A stretch of 64,000 nucleotides of DNA from JAXGPL01 sp040766985 (GTDB lineage Bacteria > Bacillota > Sulfobacillia > JAUYEG01). The DNA lies in the NCBI GenBank assembly GCA_040766985.1, contig JAXGPL010000006.1, forward strand, positions 1-64,000, written 5' to 3'. A program made the position numbers and the translations under genes. The notes below the pieces were generated by a model. The model ran no database searches. It was given only the letters and a program-made list of their open reading frames with translations, and was not told where the DNA came from. This document shows positions 32,869 through 42,121 of this stretch, piece by piece (positions within the stretch are counted from its first letter, which is position 1; the number at the start of each line of letters is the position of its first letter).

Positions 32869-34179
32869 TCAGTCTTCGGGCGCAGCAGGCAGGGCGGCCG
32901 GCAGTTGCCGCTTTGGGGAGTTACTCGCGCCGGTTTCCTCAAGGAAGAACGCCATGACCAGAGCGCTCGTCGTGATAGCCGAGCCCGCGATGAAGATCGG
33001 CGCCAGTTGCCCCAGGCTATAGGCCAGCCCGCCGACGAGGCTTCCGAGGGCGATGCCGGCCGAGTCTACGCCCGTGTCGACCCCTCCGAAGGCGGCGCGC
33101 GAACTCTCGTGGATGGACTCCATCTTGGCCGCCAGGAGCGCGCCGTTGGCCGCGTTGCCGGTCAGGGTGGCGAAGAAGATCAGAATGTAGAGATAGATGG
33201 CGGACGTGGCGAGCGGCGCCAGCCATACTGTGGCCGCGCACAGGGTCTTGGCGAGGATGATCAGCCGGCGCCGCCCATGGCGGTCGGCCAACCGCGCCCC
33301 TGCCACGATCAGGCTCGCCGCCCCGAGCGAGGAGACAGTGCCGACTGCGCTGATTCCGGTATAGCCAAGCCCAAACCGGTCTCGGAGCAGCAGCGGCAGG
33401 CCGATGTTGATCGCCCCGGTTGAAATGCCGTTGACCAGAGTGTAGGCCAACAGCGCGAACGCGCTGCGCGGGTGCGGTCCGTGGAGGATACCCTGTGCCA
33501 CCAGGGCGAGCCTGTTTCGCATTGCCGCCAGCCTCGTAGCAACGCGCCGCAGGCCAATGCCTGCGCCTTCTCCCGCTGGCGGGTGCAGAGAGGAACCGCC
33601 CTCTGTGCGGGCGGTTCCGGCGGCTCCTTCCTCAAGGCGCATTATCAGCCTGATCACCAACAAGAGGGCGGGGATCGCGCCAAAGAAGGCCCAGGGGGCC
33701 CCGTACCGGTCCGCGACAAGCCCGCCCAACAGCGGCGCCACGGCGCTGATTAGCAGGTTGGCCGTCTGCACAACCCCGAAGAATGTCGCGCGCCAACCTG
33801 CTTCCGCCGTCTCGGCCTGCATGGCCAGGACAGCGCCCATGCCAATCTGGCCAAGCCCGGACAGCACTGCGGCGAGGATGATGCCGCGTCCGCGGAGTCC
33901 CGCCGCAAGTACGGCAAAGGAGGCGACTTGAAGCACCTTGCCGGCGATCCAGATTCGCCGCCGGCCGAAGCTATCCGCAAGAAACCCTCCCGCAAACGAC
34001 GCCACGGCCTGCACCAGCGCGGAAACCGCGAAGTACATGCCCACGTACCCGGCCGAATTGCCCATCGAACGCAGATATGGGTTGATTAGCGACCCGACGG
34101 AGGAGACCGCGAACGCGTTGACCGTTGTCGTGATGAGCAGCAGCCTTGCGTTGCCGGATTTGCCGGTCTCGGCGGTCAT
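32869..34179 (-). CDS. Major facilitator superfamily transporter
   Basis: 436 residues with twelve predicted membrane helices in two halves. The first loop has FLADSFGRRRIW, the MFS motif (GxLaDrxGrkr), repeated in the second half as ARLADRHGRRRLI. The central loop is ~40 residues and includes HPPAGEG. The ATG overlaps the stop of the upstream tetR-type gene, so it is probably the efflux pump under its control. The substrate is unknown. Confidence 0.88.
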   Translation of the reverse strand: MTAETGKSGNARLLLITTTVNAFAVSSVGSLINPYLRSMGNSAGYVGMYFAVSALVQAVASFAGGFLADSFGRRRIWIAGKVLQVASFAVLAAGLRGRGIILAAVLSGLGQIGMGAVLAMQAETAEAGWRATFFGVVQTANLLISAVAPLLGGLVADRYGAPWAFFGAIPALLLVIRLIMRLEEGAAGTARTEGGSSLHPPAGEGAGIGLRRVATRLAAMRNRLALVAQGILHGPHPRSAFALLAYTLVNGISTGAINIGLPLLLRDRFGLGYTGISAVGTVSSLGAASLIVAGARLADRHGRRRLIILAKTLCAATVWLAPLATSAIYLYILIFFATLTGNAANGALLAAKMESIHESSRAAFGGVDTGVDSAGIALGSLVGGLAYSLGQLAPIFIAGSAITTSALVMAFFLEETGASNSPKRQLPAALPAAPED

Positions 34180-34874
34180 GGCAGAAGGGCCCGCAGCAGC
34201 ATGTTAATACAGACCTGCCTGCCGCCTTCGTCCTCCACCGCAAGCTGGAGATCCTCCACCCGCTGCATGCTGAACGAACCCACGTACTCCATGATGAACC
34301 TGGCCACCGCGTGTGAGTTGCCCACTGCGGCGAAGGCACCGGTGCTCGACCGCTTGCGGATGTATGAGCTCAGGTGGTTCCTCAAGTTCCGCCGCAGCTT
34401 GCTGTACAGCCCATCCATCTCCGGCCAATCCAGCGACGAGCGCTGGAGCAGGCTGATCACCGTTCGATAGCGAGCGAGCATGTCGTACAACTCGTTGAGC
34501 ACACCGCTCAATTCGGCGACGGGGTCGGCGGGGTCGCCGCCCGCCAATGCCTGCAAGAGACCGGGGGTCAACGCCTCCAGGCGCAGGTGGTGTTCCAGTG
34601 CTGCAAAGGTCTTCTCCGGCCCTTCGTTCCGGATGGGTAGTTGCAGGTCTCCCTCTCGTCCCGCGGGGCCGAGGTGCCAGCGCAGTACCAGGTCAAACAG
34701 AGCTTCCTTGCTACTGACGTAGAGGTATAGCGTACCCGGAGCGACTGCCATCTCCCGGGCGATATCGGCCATGCCGGCGCGGCGGTAGCCGCGCTCCAAA
34801 AACACTTTGGTTGCAGCGTCGATCAGTTGCTGAAGCCGGCGAAGCTTTTCGTCGGAGACGGGTTGTGTGTTCAT
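34176..34874 (-). CDS. TetR/AcrR-family transcriptional repressor
   Basis: 232 residues. The helix-turn-helix domain covers about residues 10-56 (AATKVFLERGYRRAGMADIAREMAVAPGTLY in part, followed by YLYVSSKEALFDLV). The remainder is a variable ligand-binding domain. ATG 34874 (MNTQPVSDEK) is preferred because the longer frame would start inside the operator. It is transcribed first, and the MFS gene follows with a 4-base overlap, the standard autoregulated efflux arrangement. Confidence 0.9.
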   Translation of the reverse strand: MNTQPVSDEKLRRLQQLIDAATKVFLERGYRRAGMADIAREMAVAPGTLYLYVSSKEALFDLVLRWHLGPAGREGDLQLPIRNEGPEKTFAALEHHLRLEALTPGLLQALAGGDPADPVAELSGVLNELYDMLARYRTVISLLQRSSLDWPEMDGLYSKLRRNLRNHLSSYIRKRSSTGAFAAVGNSHAVARFIMEYVGSFSMQRVEDLQLAVEDEGGRQVCINMLLRALLP

Positions 34875-34878
34875 GGTC

Positions 34879-34909
34879 TTAGTATTGACTGAACCATTCA
34901 TTCAGTCAA
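34879..34909 (-). promoter_or_regulatory. tetR promoter with overlapping palindromic operator
   Basis: TTGACTGAA (34885-34893) and TTCAGTCAA (34901-34909) form a perfect 9-bp inverted repeat with 7 bases between. On the minus strand the distal arm supplies a TTGACT -35 box; AATACT 17 bases downstream could be the -10. Repressor binding would block its own promoter. Confidence 0.7.
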
Positions 34910-35047
34910 GAGCCTTCCGGCTTTTCGGGACGGAGTCCCTGCGGGGTACGAAGACCAGCATTCACGATGCATGACGACAGGAGACAGTGCAGACACCCAG
35001 AATTGTCCATTTGTGCCAGTTAGCTATTGAGGGGGAGGAATGCTCCG

Positions 35048-35542
35048 GTGATCGGAGAGGTGTACCGTTGGGTCAGCGAGACGCGAGGGGGCTTGTTGGA
35101 CTACTGCGACAGAATCCCGCAGGCAGCGTTTGCCGAACGACGAGATGACTTCGGTCACGGCTCGCTGCGCGGCACTCTGCTGCATACTGCGGGGTGTTAC
35201 CATTTTTGGCTTGCGCGGACAGTCATGGGGCACGCGGCGGAGGAGTTCACCGCGGCTGACTATCCCGACGCGGCCGGCATCCGAACCTTGTTCAGAGAGC
35301 GTGTCGACCCGTTGGTGGAGCAGTTCCTCGCCGCCTGCGCAGGCAGCAGTGAGGCCCTTGTTACGCCCTTCAGCCTGCGCGTCAGATGGCAGAAGGAGCC
35401 GTTTCTGGCCAGCCCGCTTTGGCTCATGACCCACGTGATCACGCATGAGTTCCACCACAAGGGCCAGATCGTGGCATTCGGCCGGATGCTCGGGTATCCG
35501 CCCCCGGAGACCGACCTTTACCTCCCGCCGGGCGGGGCCTGA
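35048..35542 (+). CDS. DinB-family protein
   Basis: A 164-residue four-helix-bundle protein. Three His at family metal positions are seen: TLLHTAGCYHFW (first helix pair) and THEFHHKGQI near the C-terminus. DinB/YfiT proteins bind Ni or Zn, and many act as thiol-dependent S-transferases. GTG 35048 is 10 bases after GGGAGGAA; the TTG at 35027 precedes that site and is rejected. Confidence 0.85.
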   Translation: MIGEVYRWVSETRGGLLDYCDRIPQAAFAERRDDFGHGSLRGTLLHTAGCYHFWLARTVMGHAAEEFTAADYPDAAGIRTLFRERVDPLVEQFLAACAGSSEALVTPFSLRVRWQKEPFLASPLWLMTHVITHEFHHKGQIVAFGRMLGYPPPETDLYLPPGGA

Positions 35543-35688
35543 TCGCACGTCGCCTGAAGCAGGCCGCCCGTGCGCTGCCGGAGCCGAAGCACTGCGAGAT
35601 GGCTTTTGCACTGCACTATGCGGTCGAGCGGCGACTCATGTGCCGCATCCCTTCCTCATAGGTAGTTAGTAGCTGGGCAGGAGGCCAC

Positions 35689-36582
35689 ATGCCCGGGGAA
35701 GGGGCAGGCGCCATGACTGTACGGGTCGTAGCGGACAGCTCGTGCGACCTACCCGAGCCGATTCGCGCTGAGTTGGGCGTGACAGTCGTTCCGGTCGGCC
35801 TGACCTTCGGTGCCGAGACCCTTCGCGACGGCGTGGACATCACCGCCGAAGGCGCCCTGAGCCGCGTTGTGGCCGGCGAGATGCCCAGGTTCAGCCAGCC
35901 GCCGCCGGGCGACTTCCTCGCGGCATACCGGGCGGTCGGCTATGACCCGTGGACGGGCGATCCGTACCCCGGGCTCAGCATCGTGTCTATCCACGTGACA
36001 GCCAGGCTCTCAGGGACCGCCAACTCCGCGCTCCTCGCCGCCGGGATGCTGCCCGGCCTCGATATCACGGTCATCGACAGCCGGACGGGGTCGATGGGCA
36101 CCGGTTTCATCGTCTGGAACGCGGCCGCAGCGGCAAAGGTCGGGGCAGAGCGTGATGAGGTTCTGGCGATCGTCGACAAGGCGGTCAAGGACGCCACGTT
36201 CTTCCTGGTCGTGCCGGACTTGATGCATCTTCACCGTTCCGGCCGGTTGGGGCGCGCCGAGGCGTGGCTGGGGCATACCCTCGGCCTGACACCGGTGATT
36301 TGCGTGCGTGCCGGTGTCGTCGCGCCGTACCGCTTGATGCGCGGCCGGCCGCAGGGGCTGAAGGCCTGCATTACCGCTGCGTTATCCCGCTACGGGAGAG
36401 AGACCCCCGTCGACGTCGCCGCGGTTCACGTCGCTGCCGAGGACGACGCCCGCTACCTCCTGGACCAGGCCAAAGAAGCGTTCACCTTGCGCAATGCGCT
36501 GGTCGTCCACGCGGGAGGTACCGTTTCGGCTGCTCTTGGCCCCGGGACCGCGGGCCTCTGCGTCTCCCGCGTCCCGGCCTAG
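35689..36582 (+). CDS. DegV-family fatty-acid-binding protein
   Basis: 297 residues. VRVVADSSCDLP, FSQPPPGDFLAAY, IHVTARLSGTANSA, VIDSRTGSMGTGF and HRSGRLGRAEAWLG are the DegV family marks. These bind a fatty acid; FakB proteins of this family hand it to the FakA kinase for phosphorylation. ATG 35689 has AGGAGG 5-10 bases upstream; ATG 35713 is an alternative. No fakA is visible nearby. Confidence 0.9.
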   Translation: MPGEGAGAMTVRVVADSSCDLPEPIRAELGVTVVPVGLTFGAETLRDGVDITAEGALSRVVAGEMPRFSQPPPGDFLAAYRAVGYDPWTGDPYPGLSIVSIHVTARLSGTANSALLAAGMLPGLDITVIDSRTGSMGTGFIVWNAAAAAKVGAERDEVLAIVDKAVKDATFFLVVPDLMHLHRSGRLGRAEAWLGHTLGLTPVICVRAGVVAPYRLMRGRPQGLKACITAALSRYGRETPVDVAAVHVAAEDDARYLLDQAKEAFTLRNALVVHAGGTVSAALGPGTAGLCVSRVPA

Positions 36583-36687
36583 AGCCGCCGGAGGAAGTAG
36601 TAGAGAGGCTCGTCAAACACCCTCCCGAGTCGCGCCGTAAAGGGGCCCGCCGTCTTTGGACGAAGCAATACCCCGGAGGCGTTTTCA

Positions 36688-37407
36688 TTGAGTACGAAGG
36701 TCCAATCCGAACCGCCGCGGTCGGCCGTCTTTCTGGCGGCCTTTAACCGGGCCGAGCGCGCATTGCGGGCGCTTGCCGGCAACTCCGTGCCGTTCCGCCA
36801 GCTGGTGAGCCAGACGCGGCGCGTCCAGCCCGTCGTCAAGCGCTACCACGATGACCTCGTTGAGCTATCGGAGCTCCGCAACGCGATAGTGCACGACTCG
36901 ATGGACCCAGCCGTTGTGATCGCCGAGCCGTCTCCGAAGGCCGTCGAACTGATGTGCAAGGTGGCAGATATGCTTGAGCGGCCGCCGGAACTGATTCCGC
37001 TGTTTCAGCGCAAGGTAGCGAGCGTCCGGCAAAACGACCCGCTCCAAAAGGCGCTTGAGCTGATGGTTTCCAACGACTACTCGCGGTTGCCGGTCTACGA
37101 TGAGCGCAACCGCCTGACGGGATTGCTCACCGAGCGCGGCATTGCACACTGGTACGGCAGAGCCGTCGTGGAGGGGCTGCCGGTCGATCCGACCGTGCCG
37201 GTGCGCCGAATCCTTGAGCGGCACGACGGCCGGAACGTTCGCAACTACGTTGTGATGGCGCGGGATGCGACCGTATTTGAGGCTGAGGAGAAGTTCGTCA
37301 ACAACCGGGATCTCGAAGCGATCATCATTACCGAGTCGGGGCGCGGTGACGAAAGGCCGCTCGGCTTGGCAACGGCCGGCGACCTGGCCCGTCTGCCGCC
37401 TGACTAG
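36688..37407 (+). CDS. CBS-domain protein with N-terminal helical domain
   Basis: 239 residues. The N-terminal ~90 residues are helical, with RNAIVHD near residue 73, an Rx4-6H-like HEPN-type motif. The C-terminal ~140 residues carry a CBS pair (VRQNDPLQKALELMVSNDYSRLPVYDERNRLTGLLT in part, and DATVFEAEEKFVNNRDLEAIIITE), which usually senses adenosyl nucleotides. TTG start is 7 bases after CGGAGG. The next gene begins 20 bases downstream. Confidence 0.72.
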   Translation: MSTKVQSEPPRSAVFLAAFNRAERALRALAGNSVPFRQLVSQTRRVQPVVKRYHDDLVELSELRNAIVHDSMDPAVVIAEPSPKAVELMCKVADMLERPPELIPLFQRKVASVRQNDPLQKALELMVSNDYSRLPVYDERNRLTGLLTERGIAHWYGRAVVEGLPVDPTVPVRRILERHDGRNVRNYVVMARDATVFEAEEKFVNNRDLEAIIITESGRGDERPLGLATAGDLARLPPD

Positions 37408-37427
37408 GAACAAGGGAGAGACTGCCG

Positions 37428-38624
37428 ATGCGCGTTCTGGTGCTTGGGGCTTCGGGGTTGCAGGGCAGGGCAGCGGTTATGGATTTGCTTCGGAGTTCCG
37501 ACGTGACGGAGGTTGTCTGCGCCGATCTTGACCTGGCCGGGGTGCAGTCTCTTGCCGGCGTGGCGGATCTATCCCGCGCGGCGCTCCGCCGGCTCGACGC
37601 CAGGCAGTCCGGCGCGCTACGGGATCTCTTGGCCGAGGGGTTCGACGTCGCCGTGGACCTGTTGCCCAGCAGCTACCTTGACGCGGTTGCGCAGGCAGCA
37701 ATTACGTCACGGTGCCACCTCGTCAACACCATGTACGGGCACCAGATGCCACCTGACACCGACCTGCGCGCCGCCGAGGCCGGCGTGACGGTGATGCCCG
37801 AGTCCGGCCTCGACCCCGGCATCGACCTGGTGCTATGCGCCTACGGCGTCGGCAGGCTGGATAGCGTTGACGAACTGCATTCCTGCTGTGGGGGTATCCC
37901 CGAGCGGTCCGTTGCCGCCCAGAACCCGCTGCACTACAAGATCAGCTGGTCATGGGAAGGTGTCCTCAAATCCTACGCCCGTCCGGCGGTGTTCGTGCGC
38001 GACGGAGAAGTCATCCGCGTGCCTGCCGACGACCAACACGACCCGCGTTGGGTGACGCATGTCGACTTCCCGGGCGTGGGAAACCTCGAAGTCATCCCCA
38101 ACGGCGACGCAGTGGTCTTCGCTGACCTGCTTGGAATCGGCGGCTCGGTGCGCAACACGACCCGCTGCACATACCGCTGGCCGGGTCACAGCGCCCTCTG
38201 GCACACCTTTGCCAGGTTAGGCCTGCTTAGTGAAGAGCCGGTAGCCGGACTCCCCGAGGAGGTCACCCCGCGCGAGTTCATGCTCCGCCACTTCGCACCG
38301 CGGTTGGCCTACACCGAAGGCGAGCGCGACTTGGTCGTCATGCGGGTCGTCGCCGGGGGCGTCAAGGCCGGACGCCGCATCAGGCTGACCTTTGACCTGC
38401 TGGACAGGCGCGATCTGGCCACGGGTTTCCTTGCGATGACGCGTACGGTGGGGTTTTCAGCGAGTATCGTCGCGCAAATGGTCGGGCGAGGCGAGATCCG
38501 GCGGCGCGGTTTGCTGACCGCGGTCCGCGACATCCCGGCGGAGCGGTTTCTTGATCAACTCCGGAGCAGGGGAGTGCAGTTCACGGAAACCGTGGACGAC
38601 CTTGGCGCCGCGGAAGCCGTCTGA
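37428..38624 (+). CDS. Saccharopine dehydrogenase-like NAD(P)-dependent oxidoreductase
   Basis: 398 residues. An N-terminal Rossmann motif VLVLGASGLQGRAAV is followed by DLLPSSYLDAVAQAAI and a long C-terminal domain (residues ~125-350) with MPESGLDPGIDLVLCAYG and SCCGGIP, typical of saccharopine dehydrogenase/lysine-ketoglutarate reductase family proteins. Many homologues act on amino acid derivatives, but the substrate is not predictable here. GGGAGAG precedes the ATG. Confidence 0.85.
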   Translation: MRVLVLGASGLQGRAAVMDLLRSSDVTEVVCADLDLAGVQSLAGVADLSRAALRRLDARQSGALRDLLAEGFDVAVDLLPSSYLDAVAQAAITSRCHLVNTMYGHQMPPDTDLRAAEAGVTVMPESGLDPGIDLVLCAYGVGRLDSVDELHSCCGGIPERSVAAQNPLHYKISWSWEGVLKSYARPAVFVRDGEVIRVPADDQHDPRWVTHVDFPGVGNLEVIPNGDAVVFADLLGIGGSVRNTTRCTYRWPGHSALWHTFARLGLLSEEPVAGLPEEVTPREFMLRHFAPRLAYTEGERDLVVMRVVAGGVKAGRRIRLTFDLLDRRDLATGFLAMTRTVGFSASIVAQMVGRGEIRRRGLLTAVRDIPAERFLDQLRSRGVQFTETVDDLGAAEAV

Positions 38625-38639
38625 GCCAAGCCAGCGGTA

Positions 38640-39311
38640 TCAGTGTCGTCGCCAGACCTCGTGAAGCAGGCGCTCAAGCGTCATGGCGCTCAACCGGGCG
38701 AGCGAGTCAACGACCAGGTGGGCTGGGCTGAAATCCAGCCCGTCGCGCGGCTCGGTAGGGACCGCGGCCGCCGCAAGGCCCGCCCGCCGCGCGGCGACTA
38801 TGCCCCGGGGCATGTCCTCAAGTACGACGGCTTCCTGCGGCTCCGCGCCAGCGACACCGAGCGCCCTAATATAAACCTCTGGATCGGGCTTGATGGCCTT
38901 GACGTCCTCCAGTCCGAGGACACCGGAGAACTGCTCGCGGATTCCAAATTGGTCCAGAAGGCGCTCGGCGAGGCCCCGTCGCGCACTCGTCGCGACGTAT
39001 AGGCCGACTCCATTTGCCCTGAGGTCCCGGACGAGATCGTGCAGCCCCTCGCGGGGTTCCTCCCGCCCGCCGATAATCTGCCCGTACATCCGGTCTTTGA
39101 CGGCGTATAGCTCGGTGTTGCTTGCAGTGCCGCCAAGTTCGCGGAACCAGTCGACCACTCGCTTGCCGCCGAGGGTTATCTCGCGCAGGAATGCGGCCTC
39201 CTCGATGGCGAGGCCGTATTGCGCAAAGGCCATGACGTACGCCCGGGCGTGGTACGGTTCCGTATCGGCGAGCACGCCGTCTTTGTCAAAGAACACCGCC
39301 CTCAGTCGCAC
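38640..39311 (-). CDS. HAD-superfamily phosphatase, beta-phosphoglucomutase-like
   Basis: 223 residues. Motif I is FFDKDGVLADTEP with both catalytic Asp, motif II VATSARR, motif III K in IKPDPEVYI, and motif IV LEDMPRGIVAARRAG. The helical cap follows motif I, so it is the C1 beta-phosphoglucomutase/phosphatase type. GTG start at 39311. It is convergent with the oxidoreductase gene. Confidence 0.9.
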   Translation of the reverse strand: MRLRAVFFDKDGVLADTEPYHARAYVMAFAQYGLAIEEAAFLREITLGGKRVVDWFRELGGTASNTELYAVKDRMYGQIIGGREEPREGLHDLVRDLRANGVGLYVATSARRGLAERLLDQFGIREQFSGVLGLEDVKAIKPDPEVYIRALGVAGAEPQEAVVLEDMPRGIVAARRAGLAAAAVPTEPRDGLDFSPAHLVVDSLARLSAMTLERLLHEVWRRH

Positions 39312-39430
39312 TGTGCCAACTCCCCTCGGTTCGGGCTGCCCGGTTCAATCAACTGCCGTCGGGCAGCTTATCGCCCGCGCCCGAACGCGCGGCCGGTCTA
39401 GGCCCTCCGGGCCCAAAGCAGGGGCGTAGC

Positions 39431-40747
39431 CTAGTCGCCGCCGATCACGTCGGCGATGCCTTCCGCCCAGGTCAGTAGGCCTTCATCGCGGCCGTAGGCT
39501 GCGGCAAGCTGAATCCCGACCGGCAGCCCCGGCGGCACAAGCCCCGCGGGAACAGTGACCACGGGCAGGCCCGCGTGCGTCCACGGAAGGTTCATGATCG
39601 GGTCACCGGTCGTGTCGATGCCCCTAGGGGCAGGCCCGGTCGCGGGCGGGGAGGCCCACAGGTCGATCGCGGCTGCGCGCATCTTTTCTTCTAGGCGTTT
39701 GCGAAGGGCAGTCCGTCCCTGGCGGGCGGCAAGCAACTCGGCCGCCGGCACCTCCATACCGCTCTTGATCGTGGCTGCCGTACGGGGCCGGTAGGCGGTT
39801 TCCTGGTCGGAGAACCACTCCGAATGCTCCGCGGCAAACTCCGCCGAAGTCATCATGCGGTGCCGCTGGTTGATGTCCATGATGTCGGCGAACGCCGGGA
39901 CGCGCCGGATTTCGTATCCGGCAGCGGCGAGGGCGGCGAGTTGCCCGTCCAGCTCACTCAGGGCCAGATCGGTGGCCTGCGCAAGGTACGGGCCCTCGGG
40001 CACCCCGATGACCGGCAACGGCGCGTCCGGCACCTCCAGCGACGGCCGCCAGTGCCCGTAGACCACGCGAGCAGCGGCGCGGATGGCCTCGATATCCTGG
40101 GCAAACAGTCCAACGTGGTCCGCCGAACGCGAGTAGAATACCAGCCCGCCGGAGCTGAGCCTCCCGAAGCTGGGCTTAAGCCCTACCACGCCGCAGAACG
40201 CCGCCGGCCTGATCACCGAGCCGACGGTCTGGGTTCCGAGGGCAAGCAGGCACGTGCCGCAGGCCACGGCGGCTGCGGACCCGCTGCTGGAACCGCCGGG
40301 TGTGTGCTCAAGCCCGTGAGGGTTGCGGGTCGGGCCGGCTCGGCGCACGCGAACTCCGCCGTAACGGTCTTTCCCACGATCAGGCAGCCGGCTTCGCGCA
40401 GGGCCGCCACTACAGGACCCTCGGAGCCCGCGAAGAGATGCGGGCAGCGCTGAACCAGCCCTGGTTAGGAACCCGTTCACGTGGAAGATGTCCTTGACAC
40501 CGAGGGGGATACCAAACAACGGCGGACGATCACAAGGTTTAGCCCAGCGCGCCAACAACTCGCGGGCCTCAAGGCGGAGCCGCTGCCGCCGCTCAGGTTC
40601 AGGTATGAAGGCTTTGACGTAAGGCTCGACCGCGTCGATCCGGTCGCACAGCTCCTCGACAATCAAGAGCAGTGCGTCATCGCTGCCCCGTAGCCTGGTC
40701 TGAGTCTCAATAAAGGAAACCGGCCGCGCTAACCGCGGGATGCCCAA
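39431..40747 (-). CDS. Amidase signature family protein with compensated frameshifts
   Basis: 438 codons on the annotated frame. The catalytic Lys is in FGIPLGVKDIFHVNG, and the Gly/Ser-rich signature GGSSSGSAAAVACG with QTVGSV carries the cis-Ser and nucleophile. Between about 40320 and 40445 the annotated frame is nonsense (LPDRGKDRYGGVRVRRAG), whereas the neighbouring frame gives AALREAGCLIVGKTVTAEFA, the expected family sequence. Two opposite indels therefore flank that stretch. TTG start at 40747 follows a G-run. It hydrolyses an unknown amide. Confidence 0.8.
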   Translation of the reverse strand: MGIPRLARPVSFIETQTRLRGSDDALLLIVEELCDRIDAVEPYVKAFIPEPERRQRLRLEARELLARWAKPCDRPPLFGIPLGVKDIFHVNGFLTRAGSALPASLRGLRGSCSGGPARSRLPDRGKDRYGGVRVRRAGPTRNPHGLEHTPGGSSSGSAAAVACGTCLLALGTQTVGSVIRPAAFCGVVGLKPSFGRLSSGGLVFYSRSADHVGLFAQDIEAIRAAARVVYGHWRPSLEVPDAPLPVIGVPEGPYLAQATDLALSELDGQLAALAAAGYEIRRVPAFADIMDINQRHRMMTSAEFAAEHSEWFSDQETAYRPRTAATIKSGMEVPAAELLAARQGRTALRKRLEEKMRAAAIDLWASPPATGPAPRGIDTTGDPIMNLPWTHAGLPVVTVPAGLVPPGLPVGIQLAAAYGRDEGLLTWAEGIADVIGGD

Positions 40748-40873
40748 TGGGATCCCCCCCCTTGAAGGAACCGCTGCCCTGCCGAAGTCCAGCCGGGACG
40801 GGCAGGAACTCCCTTATCCCCTGGTCTTCTCGACCGGCGGGGAAAACTCCCGCATACTGCTCTTCGGCGGTGG

Positions 40874-42121
40874 CTATAGGTACCGGTCCAGGGCCGACAG
40901 CAACTGCGGGTAAAAGCATCCGAATTCCGGGTAGGTATCGCGGTCGGCCTCGTACTCCGCCAGCTTTTCGAACAGGGTCCGTACGTACCTGAACCCACGG
41001 GCTTCGTCCGCGGCCAGCATCTCCTCGGCCTCGGTCTCGCCTTTCGTGGCCAGGCAAATCCGGGCGTGACAGGCCCTTAGCACGTGTTCGTTGAGCGCGA
41101 TAGTCCAGGTGCTGTAGGCTTGGGCGCCCATCTCGGTGCTAATCGGCTCGTACAGCTTCTGATATCGGGACACGAGATCAGCGTGGTCGTCGGCCAGAGG
41201 GTTAACAAAGGAGTGCCCGCCTTCATGGTAGATCATGAACTCAAGGAAGTCCGCGTCCGGCGGCGAGCCGGGGTCGGCCGGGCCGATGCACGCCACTGCC
41301 CAGGTGCCTTCGGGGTCGTCGATGCTCCCGCCGAAACCGCAGGCGACCAGGCCGGACGGGATGATCACGAGCGCCCCCAGCCGCCGGCCAAAATAGGCCT
41401 CAAGGTTGCCGAGTGGGTCGGCAGCCGCGATCACCGCCCGCCAGTCGTCCTCAATGGCCTGGTAGTCAGTTTCGTGCAACTCCCACCAGGTCGCGAAGCC
41501 GGCTTCGAGGGCCAGATCGCGAAGGCGCACGCCCAGCTCCCGGAGGACCGCTCCGTCGCCTCTGGCACGTCCGGCCAGATAAGCGGAGATCGGGTACACC
41601 TGTTCGAAGGACGGAGGATCACTGAACGACAGCGCAAGGTGGGGCAGCGCGTCGTACCAGAACCCGTGCCTGAGCCGTAGTCCAGCCAGTGCGCTGACCG
41701 CATGATGGGTCTGGTGGCTGGCGAAATGCGCGGCCGCCGAGCGCTGCAGTGACAGCCGGGGGTCATTTGACGGCACCCTGCTTGTGAAGTACCAGTCCCC
41801 GGCCAGGCCGGCGGCGATGAACACCAGTTCCACCTTCGGAGACGCCGAGACCACCACGCGCTCGGCAGGCGGCAGGCTCGGGTCGGCTACCGCTCTTGCC
41901 AACTTGCGCAGCAGACGGTCTTCGTAGTCCGCCAGCGGGCGCCCGCGCCCGTCCACTGCCTGCGGGGTGTCGACCGAAGGTAACTGGACGGAGAGCCGGC
42001 AGGCGGGGAGGACCATGGCGGCGACCAACACCAATGCAAGCAGGGCCGGAAACCTGGTCTTCTCGGCAATCTTGCGCACGCCCGCCTGCAGGGGTCTCGC
42101 GGCACGTCTAGACCGGGCCAT
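40874..42121 (-). CDS. DUF4932-like metallopeptidase-type lipoprotein
   Basis: 415 residues. The N-terminal hydrophobic stretch LLALVLVAAMVLPAC ends in a lipobox-like Cys, so it is probably exported and lipid-anchored. IYHEGGHSFVNP is an HExxH zinc motif, followed ~30 residues later by EPISTEMGAQAY, a likely source of the third ligand. EVQ-rich features upstream (KVELVFIAAGLAG) are typical of DUF4932 proteins. It overlaps the 3' end of the regulator gene; GTG 42133 is an alternative start. Confidence 0.7.
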   Translation of the reverse strand: MARSRRAARPLQAGVRKIAEKTRFPALLALVLVAAMVLPACRLSVQLPSVDTPQAVDGRGRPLADYEDRLLRKLARAVADPSLPPAERVVVSASPKVELVFIAAGLAGDWYFTSRVPSNDPRLSLQRSAAAHFASHQTHHAVSALAGLRLRHGFWYDALPHLALSFSDPPSFEQVYPISAYLAGRARGDGAVLRELGVRLRDLALEAGFATWWELHETDYQAIEDDWRAVIAAADPLGNLEAYFGRRLGALVIIPSGLVACGFGGSIDDPEGTWAVACIGPADPGSPPDADFLEFMIYHEGGHSFVNPLADDHADLVSRYQKLYEPISTEMGAQAYSTWTIALNEHVLRACHARICLATKGETEAEEMLAADEARGFRYVRTLFEKLAEYEADRDTYPEFGCFYPQLLSALDRYL

